The notes: generated from the sequence alone by a model not told the origin. A DNA stretch of 64,000 nucleotides from Clostridium ihumii AP5 (GCF_000612845.1 NZ_CCAT010000045.1:1-64000); one strand, 5' to 3'. Counted from the stretch's first letter, positions 8,783 through 19,349 are shown. Program-made: numbers and translations.

Positions 8783-9643
8783 ATGTCTAAATGTCTATTT
8801 AAAAGATACAAGTATCTTTTGGTTTTAGCACTATTTTGTGTAACTTTCATTTTATTAATACCCAAATATAATAACACTATAAATGATGAACTTAAAATCC
8901 ATTATATAAATGTAGGTCAAGGTGATGGTATTTTAATTCAACATAATGGGTCAAATATTCTTATAGATGGTGGACCTATTGATAGCTCTAATATGCTTAT
9001 AGATTATCTTACTAAAAACAATGTAAAAAAACTAGACTATATAATAGCTACTCATCCTCATGATGACCATATTGGCTCATTACCATATGTTCTTAACTAC
9101 ATAAAAGTTGATAATTTTCTAGCACCTAAAATAACATCTAACACTCCAACATTTGTAAATCTGACGAAAAAACTTAAATATAACAACTTAAAAATAACTC
9201 CTATTTCTGCACCTAAAACTGTTAATTTAGATGAAAATTTAACATTAAACTTTATATCACCCAAAGAAATTTCATATGATAATATAAATAATTACTCCAT
9301 TGTACTAAAATTAAATTATCATAATTTTTCTTTTTTATTTACAGGAGATGCAGAAAAGGAAATAGAAAATTTTTTAACTTCATCTAATATAGATTTAAAT
9401 TCTACTGTTTTAAAAATAGGCCATCACGGAAGTAAAACTTCTTCAACTGAAAATTTTATATCTAAAGTAAATCCTAAAATAGCTATAATTTCTTGTGGCA
9501 TGGGTAACGACTATGGGCATCCTCATAAAGATGTCCTGAAGAGATTAAATAATCATAATGTAAAAACATATAGAACTGATAAAGATGGAACAGTTCTTGT
9601 AAAATGCAACAAAACTAATTTAAAAGTATTACTAGAAAAATAA
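8783..9643 (+). CDS. ComEC/Rec2-like metallo-beta-lactamase hydrolase
   Basis: 286 residues: one N-terminal membrane anchor (about 8-27) followed by a complete metallo-beta-lactamase domain outside the membrane. HPHDDHIG is the HxHxDH metal site, FTGDAE supplies the bridging Asp, and KIGHHGSKTSS and YGHPH supply later His ligands. The VGQGDGILIQ start is typical of the ComEC C-terminal domain family, seen here as a stand-alone protein without the ComEC channel. GGAG lies upstream of the ATG. Substrate unknown; a nucleic acid or phosphodiester is a family-level guess. Flanked by repeats on both sides. Confidence 0.85.
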   Translation: MSKCLFKRYKYLLVLALFCVTFILLIPKYNNTINDELKIHYINVGQGDGILIQHNGSNILIDGGPIDSSNMLIDYLTKNNVKKLDYIIATHPHDDHIGSLPYVLNYIKVDNFLAPKITSNTPTFVNLTKKLKYNNLKITPISAPKTVNLDENLTLNFISPKEISYDNINNYSIVLKLNYHNFSFLFTGDAEKEIENFLTSSNIDLNSTVLKIGHHGSKTSSTENFISKVNPKIAIISCGMGNDYGHPHKDVLKRLNNHNVKTYRTDKDGTVLVKCNKTNLKVLLEK

Positions 9644-9685
9644 CTTTTAACTACTGTAAAATTCTTAATAACCATTAGTATATTT

Positions 9686-10024
9686 TATAGGGTTCCAAGT
9701 TCAAATTTAAAATAATAGCTTCATCAAATGATACTACTAAAATTACATGTTATTCCTATTTTTTATATTTGAAACCAATTAAGAACTAAGAGTGAAAAGT
9801 GAATAGTTATGGTATATATTACTCACTTTGTTCCTAATATCTAAAAATAGAAACACATAAAAACTAGTTTTTATGTGTTGTTTAAATAATTTTAAAACTG
9901 AGATTTCAGTTTTATCCTTAATTTATAATTGTTGATCGCTAATTGTTAATTTTGTACAACACTTTAAATTTCTATTTTTCAATTAAAACAAGCATAATTG
10001 TATTTTTCAACTTGTTTCCCTATA
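9686..10024 (+). repeat. Dispersed MITE-like repeat, copy B
   Basis: Begins TATAGGGTTCCAAGTTC and ends CAACTTGTTTCCCTATA, giving recognisable inverted ends. Internal blocks: AATTAAGAACTAAGAGTG, AGTGAATAGTTATGG, an ACTAGTTTTTATGTG segment and ACTGAGATTTCAGTTTTATC. Confidence 0.85.
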
Positions 10025-10037
10025 AACTTATATCTTT

Positions 10038-10931
10038 TTAGTAAGTTTTAAAAATTAAAATAAACAAAACTATAGACACAATAATTCTATATATAGCAAA
10101 AGATTTCATAGGCTTTTTCTTTAAATAATTAATAAACTTTTCAACAACAACTAATGCAACCACAAACGCAACTAAAAAGCCTATTACTAAAACTAATATT
10201 TCCCCACTAGAAAACATTCCAAAGTTTTTGTATAATTTTAGACCAGTCGCACCTACCATTATAGGTATTGCTAAAAAAAATGAAAACTCTGTAGCTGCTA
10301 CTGTAGATACTCCACTTGCCCATCCACCTATTATAGTTGATGATGAACGTGACATACCTGGCCATAAAGCTAAACATTGAAAAACTCCTACTCTAAATGC
10401 TTGCCTAGTGGTTAAATCATCTACATTTCTTGTAACAAACTTATTTTTAAAGTAATTCTCTGTAATTATAAGTAGTATTCCTCCCACCAAAAGTCCTATT
10501 GCTACAGTAAATGAATTAAATAAATACTTGTCTATAAAATCATCAAATAAGAATCCCATTATTGCTGCTGGTAAACATGCAACTAATATATTTTTCCAAA
10601 ATGTAATTCCCTGTTTATCCTTTTCATTTAAAACTTTTTTCTTACTTTTAGGTAAAAATATATTTATACATATATTTTTTATAAATAATATTATTCCTTT
10701 CAAAAATTGAATTATAGATTTAAATAACTTGTCCCAATACAAAACTATAATAGCTAATATTGCCCCTAATTGAATTACAACTTCAAAAACATTGCTAAAA
10801 CTTCCTTTAAAATTAATTACATCTCCCACTATAATCATATGTCCAGTAGATGATACCGGTATAAACTCTGTAATTCCTTCTACTATAGCTATAATAATAG
10901 CCTTAAATATTAAAATAATATTTATATTCAC
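10038..10931 (-). CDS. uppP: Undecaprenyl-diphosphatase
   Basis: BacA/UppP family, 297 residues, multi-pass membrane protein that dephosphorylates undecaprenyl pyrophosphate to recycle the lipid carrier for peptidoglycan; extra copies give bacitracin tolerance. The signature VEGITEFIPVSSTGH is at residues ~18-32 and the second motif LWPGMSRSSSTI is intact. GTG start with GGGGGGAG upstream. It lies downstream of the transglutaminase-like gene but a terminator separates the two. Confidence 0.95.
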   Translation of the reverse strand: MNINIILIFKAIIIAIVEGITEFIPVSSTGHMIIVGDVINFKGSFSNVFEVVIQLGAILAIIVLYWDKLFKSIIQFLKGIILFIKNICINIFLPKSKKKVLNEKDKQGITFWKNILVACLPAAIMGFLFDDFIDKYLFNSFTVAIGLLVGGILLIITENYFKNKFVTRNVDDLTTRQAFRVGVFQCLALWPGMSRSSSTIIGGWASGVSTVAATEFSFFLAIPIMVGATGLKLYKNFGMFSSGEILVLVIGFLVAFVVALVVVEKFINYLKKKPMKSFAIYRIIVSIVLFILIFKTY

Positions 10932-10959
10932 TTTTCTCCCCCCAATATATTTACATAAT

Positions 10960-10993
10960 AAAAAAAGGAAATTAATTATAATTTCCTTTTTAT
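10960..10993 (-). terminator. Terminator between transglutaminase-like gene and uppP
   Basis: AAAAAAGGAAAT pairs with ATTTCCTTTTT around a short AT loop, 35-70 bases past the stop at 11029 on the minus strand. Confidence 0.75.
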
Positions 10994-11028
10994 TATATTA
11001 ACTATATTAAGCTTTTATACTTTATTCT

Positions 11029-12171
11029 CTATTTTCCCATCTTTTTAAGAACTATTTCTCGAATTGGATTAACTCCATCTTCTGATAATGTTATTTTAGT
11101 GCTACCTTCTACTAATGATAAATCATAATAATTTTTAACCTCATAATATTTACCACCATTTATACTTATATAGAATTTTTCTAACATAACACTATCCTTA
11201 AATGCTCCTATAGTAAATCCTACTGCTCCTTCTTTATCCTCTTTTAAATCTTTTTTAGACAAAATCATTGCAGCTTTTGTATCTTTGTTTCTATTTCCAT
11301 TTATTATTTCTGGATTTAAATCAAAAACATCTCTCTTATTAACAAATATCATTGGAGATATGAATCCCTTTTGATTTTCTAGCTGTACATCATCTAAATT
11401 TTTAACATATGTTACATATGAATTACTTTTTAACTCTCTATATTTATTGCTATCTATAGGCATAGTATACATATTAAAATACTTCTTCATATCTTTTTTG
11501 TATTTTTTTACTTGTTTTTCATTTTTTAATCCAACAATGTTTACTTTATCTAGCCCATTTTCTATTATTTCTACTGCACTTAAAGGTACATCATCTAATG
11601 TCATATAACATTTGTTTCCCGCATCTATCATTACCCATTTAGCATGTACTTTACTCCAAACCTCTATAACTTTATAACTTTGACTTGGATCTGGTTTTAC
11701 AGTATTAGCTGTAAGATATGTTCCTTTTCTTACAAATACATCTAATGTTGATAAAGTCTCTTCTAGTACAATTGAATACCCTTCATCTGAAAGAGCCTTA
11801 CTATTTTCTAACTTTTCCATAATCTCATCAGTTGTTTTTCCAACTTCCATAGCACTTACATTAAATTCAGCTTTTTCATTTACCCAATCAATAATAGCCA
11901 TAGCTTTCTCAATTTCATTTCCTGCTGAACCTATAACTTCATTTAATTTATATTTTTCTTTTAAATTTTTTTGATAATCATTTTTTCCATCCATATAGTA
12001 AAATCTTATATTATTACCTTCATAAATATTATCAAAACTTTCTACCTTAACTTTATAATCATGTTTATATTCTCCAAATTTTCCACTATTACCAATAACA
12101 TATATTGCTATACAAACAGCTATAACTAATACTCCTAATAAAACTTTTTTGCCGCCCTCACGTTTACTCAT
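11029..12171 (-). CDS. Membrane-anchored transglutaminase-like protein
   Basis: 380 residues with one N-terminal transmembrane helix (about 10-26) and an extracellular body. Residues ~85-190 look like a degenerate transglutaminase core: an AMAIIDWVNEKAEF helix, then a GYSIVLEETLSTLDVFVRKG segment where the catalytic Cys would sit, then VIEVWSKVHAKWVMIDAG where the His/Asp region should be. The usual catalytic Cys is not at its expected place (DEGYS), so enzymatic activity is doubtful. The C-terminal third looks like a beta-rich domain. AGGAGG lies upstream. Function unknown. Confidence 0.6.
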   Translation of the reverse strand: MSKREGGKKVLLGVLVIAVCIAIYVIGNSGKFGEYKHDYKVKVESFDNIYEGNNIRFYYMDGKNDYQKNLKEKYKLNEVIGSAGNEIEKAMAIIDWVNEKAEFNVSAMEVGKTTDEIMEKLENSKALSDEGYSIVLEETLSTLDVFVRKGTYLTANTVKPDPSQSYKVIEVWSKVHAKWVMIDAGNKCYMTLDDVPLSAVEIIENGLDKVNIVGLKNEKQVKKYKKDMKKYFNMYTMPIDSNKYRELKSNSYVTYVKNLDDVQLENQKGFISPMIFVNKRDVFDLNPEIINGNRNKDTKAAMILSKKDLKEDKEGAVGFTIGAFKDSVMLEKFYISINGGKYYEVKNYYDLSLVEGSTKITLSEDGVNPIREIVLKKMGK

Positions 12172-12311
12172 ATTATCCTCCTAATCTAATTTTTATTTAT
12201 ACATATGTTTTATCGCCCTAAATGGGAATTAATTAATATTATATATAAAATTTAATTAATTTGTTCACTATAATTTCACAACTTAACAATAAATATTATA
12301 TAATAAAAAAG

Positions 12312-12349
12312 CCAAAATATCACACAGATTTTTCTATGTGATATTTTGG
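12312..12349 (-). terminator. pckA terminator
   Basis: CCAAAATATCACA and TGTGATATTTTGG form a stem ~120 bases past the pckA stop. A second hairpin closer to the gene (GGAATTTCT/AGAAATTCC, 12401-12429) lacks a T-run. Confidence 0.7.
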
Positions 12350-12465
12350 TTTTAAGAGGCTCTTATTAATAATTTTTGGTAACAATAAGTATAGACATAG
12401 GAATTTCTTTGCCAATTATAGAAATTCCATCTATATTTAAATTTACAAATTGTGAGTTTTGTAAA

Positions 12466-14055
12466 TTAATTATAGCTTAACACTTTTGCTTTTGGACCTG
12501 CTGAAGCTATATCTTCACTTACTTCTTTAAATTTCTTAAAGTTTTCATTGAATTTATTAGCAAGTTCAATTGCTTTTTCATCATATTTATTTCCATCACT
12601 CCAAGTATTTTTTGGATTTAATATTTCACTTGGAACGTCTTTTATACTTTGTGGAACTAAAACTTTAAATATTTCATGTTCTTCATATTCTGCATTTCTA
12701 AGTTCTCCATTTAATGCAGCTTTTACCATAGCTCTAGTGTATTTTAAATCCATTCTCTTTCCAACGCCATATTCTCCACCAGACCATCCAGTGTTAACTA
12801 AATAAACTTCTGTGTTGTGTTTAACTATTTTTTCACCTAATAATTTTGCATAAACTGCTGGATTCATAAGCATAAATGGCTCACCAAAGCATGCTGAGAA
12901 TGTAGCTTTAGGTGATGTTATTCCTCTTTCTGTACCTGCAAGCTTACTAGTGTATCCAGACATAAAGTGATACATTGCTTCTTCCTTAGTAAGCTTAGAT
13001 ATTGGAGGTATAACTCCAAATGCATCTGCTGTTAAGAATATTACAGTGTTTGGATTTTGTCCTACTCCACTTAATTCTGCATTTTCTATATATTCAACAG
13101 GATATGCTCCTCTTGTATTTTCTGTTAATCTATCATCATCAAAGTTTGGAACTCTGTTTTCATCTAAAATTACATTTTCAAGTACTGCACCAAATTTAAG
13201 TGCATTAAATATTTGTGATTCTTTTTCTTTATCTAATCTTATAGTTTTTGCGTAGCATCCACCTTCAAAGTTAAATACTCCTTTATCACTCCAACCATGC
13301 TCATCATCACCTATTAAATTTCTATCTGGATCTGCTGATAATGTTGTTTTTCCTGTTCCAGAAAGTCCAAAGAATACTGCTGTATCTCCATCTTTTCCTA
13401 TATTAGCAGAACAGTGCATTGGGAATACTCCTTTTTGTGGTAATAAGAAGTTCATTATTGAGAAAATAGATTTTTTAATTTCTCCTGAATATTGAGTTCC
13501 ACCTATTAAAACTATTTTCTTTTCAAAATTTATTAAAACAAAAGCTTCAGAATTTATTCCATCCTCTTTAGCATCAGCTTTAAATCCTGGTGCTGCTATA
13601 ACTGTAAATTCTGTTTTATGCTCTTTTAATTCATCTTTTGTAGGTCTTCTAAATAATTGTGTAGCAAATAATGCTTGAGATGCATACTCACATACTACAC
13701 TTATGTCCATTTTATATTCTTTATCTGCTCCTACATATCCATCAAAAACAAATAAATCTTTACTATTTAAATAATTTAATACCTTATTATAAAGTTTATT
13801 AAATCCTTCTTCTTCTATTGATAAGTTTGTATCATTCCAATTTACTAATGATTTTGTACTTTCTTGTTTAACTATAAATCTATCTTTAGGTGATCTTCCT
13901 GTATACTTTCCTGTTTCAACTACAAATGCACCATTTGCATCTAATTTTCCTTCGTTTTTCTTTATTGCAAATTCTACTAGTTCACAAGGCTTTAAGTTTG
14001 TATAAACCTTTTCTGTTGTTTTAATTTTTAAACTTTCCATTAAATCCGTATTCAT
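12466..14055 (-). CDS. pckA: ATP-dependent phosphoenolpyruvate carboxykinase
   Basis: 529 residues, the usual length for the ATP-type enzyme that interconverts oxaloacetate and [14 protein letters not shown] is the kinase-1a P-loop, and [20 protein letters not shown] contains the metal-binding Asp and kinase-2 region. [12 protein letters not shown] and [13 protein letters not shown] match the substrate site and the adenine-binding loop. GGGGGAG precedes the ATG. In fermenting clostridia it may work in either direction. Monocistronic; ~390 bases of AT-rich sequence upstream without a recognised riboswitch. Confidence 0.97.
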   Translation of the reverse strand: MNTDLMESLKIKTTEKVYTNLKPCELVEFAIKKNEGKLDANGAFVVETGKYTGRSPKDRFIVKQESTKSLVNWNDTNLSIEEEGFNKLYNKVLNYLNSKDLFVFDGYVGADKEYKMDISVVCEYASQALFATQLFRRPTKDELKEHKTEFTVIAAPGFKADAKEDGINSEAFVLINFEKKIVLIGGTQYSGEIKKSIFSIMNFLLPQKGVFPMHCSANIGKDGDTAVFFGLSGTGKTTLSADPDRNLIGDDEHGWSDKGVFNFEGGCYAKTIRLDKEKESQIFNALKFGAVLENVILDENRVPNFDDDRLTENTRGAYPVEYIENAELSGVGQNPNTVIFLTADAFGVIPPISKLTKEEAMYHFMSGYTSKLAGTERGITSPKATFSACFGEPFMLMNPAVYAKLLGEKIVKHNTEVYLVNTGWSGGEYGVGKRMDLKYTRAMVKAALNGELRNAEYEEHEIFKVLVPQSIKDVPSEILNPKNTWSDGNKYDEKAIELANKFNENFKKFKEVSEDIASAGPKAKVLSYN

Positions 14056-14397
14056 TAATTCTCCCCCAATAAATTTAATTTAAATAATATCTCATAATAA
14101 AACAAATTCAAATTTATTGCAACTGAATTTATTTTATTTTAGTAATCTAAGGTTAATAATTTACATTCAGTATGTTTTTTGTAATTTCTACATTAATAGT
14201 ATAACACTTTTTAATAAAAAGTACAGTATATTTTAAATTTTTTTCTTTAAAAATGTTACACTTTATTTTACTTTTAGATATTAATTTAAAATTTAATAGT
14301 TATATATCTATTTTATTACATTTATTCTATAATTATTATTTTAATTACTTTTATTACATTTTTCAATATTTTTTCTATTATCTTACATGAAAATGCA
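14056..14397. other. Intergenic upstream of pckA
   Basis: AT-rich gap between pckA and the HIT gene. It must hold the pckA promoter but I see no decisive -35/-10 pair and no conserved RNA element. Confidence 0.4.
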
Positions 14398-14440
14398 AAA
14401 AATAATAGAAAAGCTCATAAAATTCTTTTCTATTATTTTA
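14398..14440 (-). terminator. HIT gene terminator
   Basis: AAATAATAGAAAAG pairs with CTTTTCTATTATTT just past the stop of the minus-strand HIT-domain gene. Confidence 0.75.
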
Positions 14441-14449
14441 AAATATATA

Positions 14450-14866
14450 TTATACTACTTCTTCAATTCTATTTAATAATTTTTTTTGAGTCTTATTTAA
14501 AATAAGACTAGCACAATAGTTGTTAGTTGGTTTTCCAAAATCTACACCATCATTTTCATATCTTGGAATAACATGAAAACTAATATGTCCTAAATCATTG
14601 TATATTCCACCATGCTGACAAATAGTTATTCCATCTGGTTCAAATACCGTTTTTACTAAATTGCTCATTTGCTTCAACGTTATAGAAAGTGAAGCTAACT
14701 CTTCATCTTTTAAATCGCAAAAATCTTCAACATGTCTTTTTGGCATAACTAACAAATGTCCCTCATTAAAAGGAGCTTTATTTAATATTACACTAAAAAA
14801 ATCATTGTCATAAATTCTGTAAACATCTACATTTTCTTTATTGGCTAATTTACATCCTAAACACAT
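14450..14866 (-). CDS. HIT family protein
   Basis: 138 residues, a normal length for a histidine-triad nucleotide hydrolase. GHLLVMPKRHVEDFCDL is the conserved central block and LGHISFHVIPRY corresponds to the histidine triad, though one of the three usual His positions is occupied by Ser. An N-terminal CLGC pair may bind zinc, as in many HIT proteins. GGTGAT precedes the ATG. Single gene with its own terminator. Substrate not deducible. Confidence 0.85.
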   Translation of the reverse strand: MCLGCKLANKENVDVYRIYDNDFFSVILNKAPFNEGHLLVMPKRHVEDFCDLKDEELASLSITLKQMSNLVKTVFEPDGITICQHGGIYNDLGHISFHVIPRYENDGVDFGKPTNNYCASLILNKTQKKLLNRIEEVV

Positions 14867-15079
14867 AATTTTATCACCACACCCTATAATTTTGTTATGA
14901 AAACATATTTTTTAAGAATCGACTTAATTTTTTATTTTTGTGCTATCTTGTACTTTTATAATTTTTTATGTTTCTATTTTACATTAATTACTAATGTTTT
15001 TCCATAACTTTTGAATTAGTAGGAATAGTAATAATTTTCTATAAATTCAGAAATAATATTTACGTCTATTTTTTTATGA

Positions 15080-15232
15080 TATATGGTTCAAAGTTTAAAT
15101 AACACATTTAATCAATTGAAAAACTTTTTTCTTTCATAAAGAAACAGGAATTATTTAAATTAGTATTTCTTTAAAAATTGATTTAGAAAATCTTATTAAT
15201 TTGTATTTCATTTTTCAGCTTGGAACCCTATA
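15080..15232 (-). repeat. Short MITE-like element
   Basis: About 150 bp bounded by ATATGGTTCAAAGTTT and CAGCTTGGAACCCTATA, the same ends as the long repeat. The interior (AAAAACTTTTTTCTTTCAT, CAGGAATTATTTAAAT) is shared with the fragments at 39,094 and 41,320. Directly abuts copy C. Confidence 0.6.
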
Positions 15233-15459
15233 TATAGGGATCCAATTTAAAACTTTAAGCTATTCATGTTTCAGTTGAGAAAGTGCTATACAAAATTAAC
15301 AATTGACAATGTAGGAACAAAGAGATTAATATCTACCATAACTATTTACTTTTCACTCTTAGTTCTTAATTGGTTTCAATCATGATACCAGAGTAAACCA
15401 TAAGCTTAATAGTATCATTTGATAAAAGCTTACTTTAAATTTGAGCTTGAAACCCTATA
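15231..15459 (-). repeat. Dispersed MITE-like repeat, copy C (internally deleted)
   Basis: Inverted copy running from TATAGGGATCCAATTT to TTGAGCTTGAAACCCTATA. It carries TTCATGTTTCAGTTGAGAAA, AAATTAACAATTGAC and TTTTCACTCTTAGTTCTTAA, but the ACTAGTTTTT and TTTTATCCTTCATTG blocks are missing, so it is only about 230 bp. Confidence 0.75.
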
Positions 15460-15529
15460 CTTATTTACAACATACAATTTTTCATCACTTTAAAATAGGC
15501 AAGAATCAAATTCTTGCCTAAATTTATAT

Positions 15530-16501
15530 TTATAACTCTAATAGTTTTATATACTTTTCAACTTCTAAAGCTTTATCTTTCAAAATCGCTTTAATAAACA
15601 TTCTAAAAAATCTTTTATCATCAACTTCATCCAAAATTATAGAATTATGTGTTTTATTCCATAAATTATTTTTATCTACTATACACATACCTTCAGCTAT
15701 TCCTTCTGTTACTATATCTGTATAACATTCAAACCCATTACATATTTCTCTATCTATAAAATATGCTACTGCTAAAGGATCATTAACTACAGAACCTAAT
15801 ACTTTATCTGCTTTCCAATAGAAATCTCCATAAAATTTAGTTATATCAACTACAGTTTTTGATAACTCTCCATCCATTTGTTTTATAAACTCTATCATAT
15901 TAGGTGTTAACACTACTTTATTAGTCACATCTAATCCTATCATATGTACTTTATTTCCTAAGTTATTGAAAACATAATTAGCTGCATGTGGATCTATATA
16001 ATAGTTAAATTCAGATGTAGGTGTACAATTTCCACATTCTTTAAATGTTCCCCCCATTGAAACAAACTCACTTAAATTTTCAAAAGCTTTTTTATCCTTC
16101 ATTAAAGCCTTTGCTATATTAGTAAGTGGTGCTAATGATATTATTGAAACATCTTTTTCTTTATTTAAAGTATCTACTATAAAATCTACTGCTCCATTTT
16201 TTAAAATTCCATCTTGAACATTAGGTATATTCGTGTTTCCAAGTCCATCTTCACCATGAACATTTTCCGCATTTTCAAGTTTCTTTTGAAGTGGGGCATC
16301 TGAACCTAGATAAACCGGTATATGTAATGAATTAGTAAACTTTAAAGCCTTTAGTGCATTCTCACCACAAGTTTTTAAATCTACATTTCCACCAACAATC
16401 GTTATACCTAAAACATCTAACTCATCTGAATTCAATGCTAATAAAAGTGCTAAGAAATCATCTATCCCTGGATCACAATCAATTATAACTTTTCTTTTCA
16501 T
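15530..16501 (-). CDS. Inosine-uridine-type nucleoside hydrolase
   Basis: 323 residues from the ATG at 16501, which has AGGAG correctly placed (an upstream GTG frame start is less likely). Cleaves nucleosides to base and ribose. The N-terminal KVIIDCDPGIDDFLALLLA is the calcium-binding, substrate-binding signature of the IUNH family, with NDPLAVAYF and a DPHAAN motif further on. It is the last gene of a minus-strand operon behind a complete Opp/Dpp-type importer, 34 bases after the second ATPase. That linkage suggests the importer brings in something whose breakdown releases nucleosides, or nucleosides themselves; this is inference. Confidence 0.9.
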   Translation of the reverse strand: MKRKVIIDCDPGIDDFLALLLALNSDELDVLGITIVGGNVDLKTCGENALKALKFTNSLHIPVYLGSDAPLQKKLENAENVHGEDGLGNTNIPNVQDGILKNGAVDFIVDTLNKEKDVSIISLAPLTNIAKALMKDKKAFENLSEFVSMGGTFKECGNCTPTSEFNYYIDPHAANYVFNNLGNKVHMIGLDVTNKVVLTPNMIEFIKQMDGELSKTVVDITKFYGDFYWKADKVLGSVVNDPLAVAYFIDREICNGFECYTDIVTEGIAEGMCIVDKNNLWNKTHNSIILDEVDDKRFFRMFIKAILKDKALEVEKYIKLLEL

Positions 16502-16535
16502 ACTCAAAACTCCTATAACCATCTATTTTTTTCAA

Positions 16536-17522
16536 TTATATCATATGGCAAGCAACAAAATGATTTTTTTCTATTTCTCTAAGTTTAGGTTCACTCATTA
16601 AGCACATTTCACTAGCATATGGGCATCTTGAACTAAATCTACACCCTGAAAATTCTTCTGTATTACTCTTAACTACTCCATCAATTATTATTTTTTCTTT
16701 AATTATGGATGGATGACTTCTAGGTATAGATGAAATTAACCCTCTAGTATATGGATGTAATGAATTATCATAAACATCTTTTGAACTTCCTTTTTCAACT
16801 ATAACACCTAAATACATAACCAATACTTCATCACAAAAAAATTTAACTATATTTAGGTTATGTGAAATAAATAAATATGTAAGATTTAATTCTTCTTTTA
16901 AATCTAGCATTAAATTTAAAATTTGAGATTGTATTGAAACATCTAATGCTGCTGTAGGTTCATCACATATTACAAACTTAGGATTTAATGCTAATGCTCT
17001 AGCTATACCTATTCTTTGTCTTTGACCTCCACTAAATTCATGTGGATATCTCTCTATGTACTTTTTATCTAAGCCACATAACTGTAGCATATTTTCTCCT
17101 AATTCTAATGCTTCATGCTTACTTTTTATATTATGAGCTCTTATTCCCTCTGCTATTATATCCCCAACCTTCATTTTAGGATCTAAAGATGAATATGGAT
17201 CTTGAAAGATAATTTGCATATCTTTTCTTAATGCATTTAACTCTTTTTTATCTATTTTTATATTATTTTTAACATCATAAATAACTTTATCTTCAAAAGT
17301 CACCTTTCCCTCTGTAGGCTCTATAAGATTTAATATGCATTTTGCTATAGTGGACTTTCCACATCCTGATTCTCCAACTAGTCCAACAACTTTTCCTTTT
17401 TCTATATTAAAAGAAACATCATCTACAGATTTTGCATAAACATTTTTATTAGAAAATAACGATTTTTTAACTCTATAATATTTTTTTATATTCTCTACTC
17501 TAAGTAGATAATCTTTTTCCAT
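16536..17522 (-). CDS. Opp/Dpp-type ABC importer ATPase (OppF-like)
   Basis: 328 residues. Walker A GESGCGKST, Q-loop QIIFQDPYSSLDP, signature SGGQRQR, Walker B FVICDEPTAALD and the H-loop are all intact. The C-terminal CRFSSRCPYASEMC is the oligopeptide/dipeptide-type extension; in the family it can hold an iron-sulfur cluster or zinc. It pairs with the OppD-like ATPase upstream to drive the two permeases. AGGAG lies upstream of the ATG. Confidence 0.93.
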   Translation of the reverse strand: MEKDYLLRVENIKKYYRVKKSLFSNKNVYAKSVDDVSFNIEKGKVVGLVGESGCGKSTIAKCILNLIEPTEGKVTFEDKVIYDVKNNIKIDKKELNALRKDMQIIFQDPYSSLDPKMKVGDIIAEGIRAHNIKSKHEALELGENMLQLCGLDKKYIERYPHEFSGGQRQRIGIARALALNPKFVICDEPTAALDVSIQSQILNLMLDLKEELNLTYLFISHNLNIVKFFCDEVLVMYLGVIVEKGSSKDVYDNSLHPYTRGLISSIPRSHPSIIKEKIIIDGVVKSNTEEFSGCRFSSRCPYASEMCLMSEPKLREIEKNHFVACHMI

Positions 17523-17556
17523 AACATTCTCCTTTTATATACACTTTAAAAATATC

Positions 17557-18501
17557 CTAATATAAATGACATCTAACTTTGTGATTTGCTTTTATTTCTT
17601 TTAATTTTGGTATATCTTTTGTACATTCTTTCAAGCACTCACTACATCTATTACTAAAACTACATCCATTAGGAATTTCATCTACACTTGGAACCATTCC
17701 TCTTATAGAATACAATCTATTACCTTCTAATATATTGCTAGGTCTAGACAATATTAATCCCTTAGAATATGGATGCATAGTATTATCAAAGAATTCTAAA
17801 ATAGGTGCCTCTTCAACTACATTTCCTAAATACATTACTAATACCCTATTTGCCATTTCACATACAACATCTAAATCATGAGTTATAAATATAATTGACA
17901 TTTTCATTTCTTTAGCTATATCCTTTAAAAGCTCCAATATTTCATTTTGTATGGTAACATCCAATGCTGTAGTTGGTTCGTCTGCAATTAAAATCTTAGG
18001 ACTCATAGCTATTGCCATTGCTATCATAACCCTTTGTCTCATTCCACCACTTAGCTCATGAGGATATTTTTTAAGCATTCCTTTTGGATTAGGTATTTTT
18101 ACTTTTTCTAATAATTCAATAACTCGTTCTTTTACAGCTTTTTTTTCTAATTTTGTATGCTGTGTTATAACTTCTCCAATTTGATTTTCAACTGTCATCA
18201 AGGGATTTAATGCACTCATAGGCTCTTGAAAAATCATGCCTATATCCTTTCCCCTTATCGTGCACATTTCTTTTTCATTTAAATTTAATAAATTTTTATT
18301 ATTAAATATTACTTCACCACTAACTTCTGACTCCTCTGACAATAATCCCATAATTGCAAGTGATGTTACACTTTTCCCACTACCAGACTCACCAACTAAA
18401 GATACTATTTCACCTTCATTTAATTTAAAACTCACATCATTTACAACATAGTTTAGTGAATCTTTAAATTTTATTTTTAAATTTTTAACTTCTAATATCA
18501 T
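17557..18501 (-). CDS. Opp/Dpp-type ABC importer ATPase (OppD-like)
   Basis: 314 residues. Walker A GESGSGKSVTS, Q-loop MIFQEPMSALNP, signature LSGGMRQRVMIA and Walker B ILIADEPTTALD are intact, with the C-terminal Cys cluster SFSNRCSECLKEC. Forms the nucleotide-binding heterodimer with the following gene. 10 bases separate it from the OppC-like permease gene upstream. Confidence 0.93.
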   Translation of the reverse strand: MILEVKNLKIKFKDSLNYVVNDVSFKLNEGEIVSLVGESGSGKSVTSLAIMGLLSEESEVSGEVIFNNKNLLNLNEKEMCTIRGKDIGMIFQEPMSALNPLMTVENQIGEVITQHTKLEKKAVKERVIELLEKVKIPNPKGMLKKYPHELSGGMRQRVMIAMAIAMSPKILIADEPTTALDVTIQNEILELLKDIAKEMKMSIIFITHDLDVVCEMANRVLVMYLGNVVEEAPILEFFDNTMHPYSKGLILSRPSNILEGNRLYSIRGMVPSVDEIPNGCSFSNRCSECLKECTKDIPKLKEIKANHKVRCHLY

Positions 18502-18511
18502 ATCAATTCAC

Positions 18512-19339
18512 CTACGCCTTTTCTTTTGGATCTAATATTTTTCTAAGTCCATCACCTAAAAAATTTATAGATAAAACAGAAATTATAATCATAAAACCTG
18601 GTGGCATCCAAAGCCACCATTGACTTTTAAGTGCTCTCATATTTTGAGCCGCTGTTAACATATTTCCCCAACTTGACATTGGAGACCTTACTCCCATTCC
18701 TAAAAAACTTAATGCTGACTCTATAAGTATTGCATTAGCCATGGACAAAGTACTTGCTACTAAAATAGATGGTAATACATTAGGCAAAACATGATTTTTT
18801 ATTATTTGAAAATTATTTACGCCTATAGCCTTTGATGCTATTATAAATTCTCTCTCTTTTAAAGAAAGAACCTCAGCCCTAACAATTCTTGCTATATCTG
18901 TCCATGAAAGAATTGATATTATAATAATTAAATTTAGAACATTTGGACCTAGTAATGCGGCTAATGCTAGTGCTACCATAAAAAATGGAAAACACATTAT
19001 TACATCTACAATTCTCATTATAATTCCATCTATAACTCCTCCAAAAAATCCTGAAATAACTCCCAAAACAACTCCTATTGATACCTGGATTATAGTTGCA
19101 AATATACCAACACAAAGTGAAACTCTACCTCCATAAATAAGTCGTGTAAAAACATCCCTACCAATTTCATCTGTACCTAATAAGTGCTCACTATTAGGCT
19201 TTGATGCTATGTTATATAAATCTATTGAATCACTATTATATTTAGTTAATAAAGGAGCTAATATAGATATTAAAACTAATATAAATAAAATAATTGCTCC
19301 TATCATAGCTAATTTATTTTTCTTAAATTTATTTATCAT
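18512..19339 (-). CDS. Opp/Dpp-type ABC importer permease (OppC-like)
   Basis: 275 residues, about six membrane helices. The first extracellular segment contains LLGTDEIGRDVFTRLIYGGR, characteristic of DppC/OppC permeases, and the cytoplasmic EAA loop is seen as SKAIGVNNFQIIKNHVLPN. Close spacing to both neighbours shows one transcript. Confidence 0.93.
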   Translation of the reverse strand: MINKFKKNKLAMIGAIILFILVLISILAPLLTKYNSDSIDLYNIASKPNSEHLLGTDEIGRDVFTRLIYGGRVSLCVGIFATIIQVSIGVVLGVISGFFGGVIDGIIMRIVDVIMCFPFFMVALALAALLGPNVLNLIIIISILSWTDIARIVRAEVLSLKEREFIIASKAIGVNNFQIIKNHVLPNVLPSILVASTLSMANAILIESALSFLGMGVRSPMSSWGNMLTAAQNMRALKSQWWLWMPPGFMIIISVLSINFLGDGLRKILDPKEKA

Positions 19340-19349
19340 ATCTTTTCTC

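Noticed and set aside
12401-12429. Hairpin GGAATTTCT/AGAAATTCC as the pckA terminator
   Set aside because: No T-run follows on the minus strand; the stem at 12312-12349 is the better candidate.
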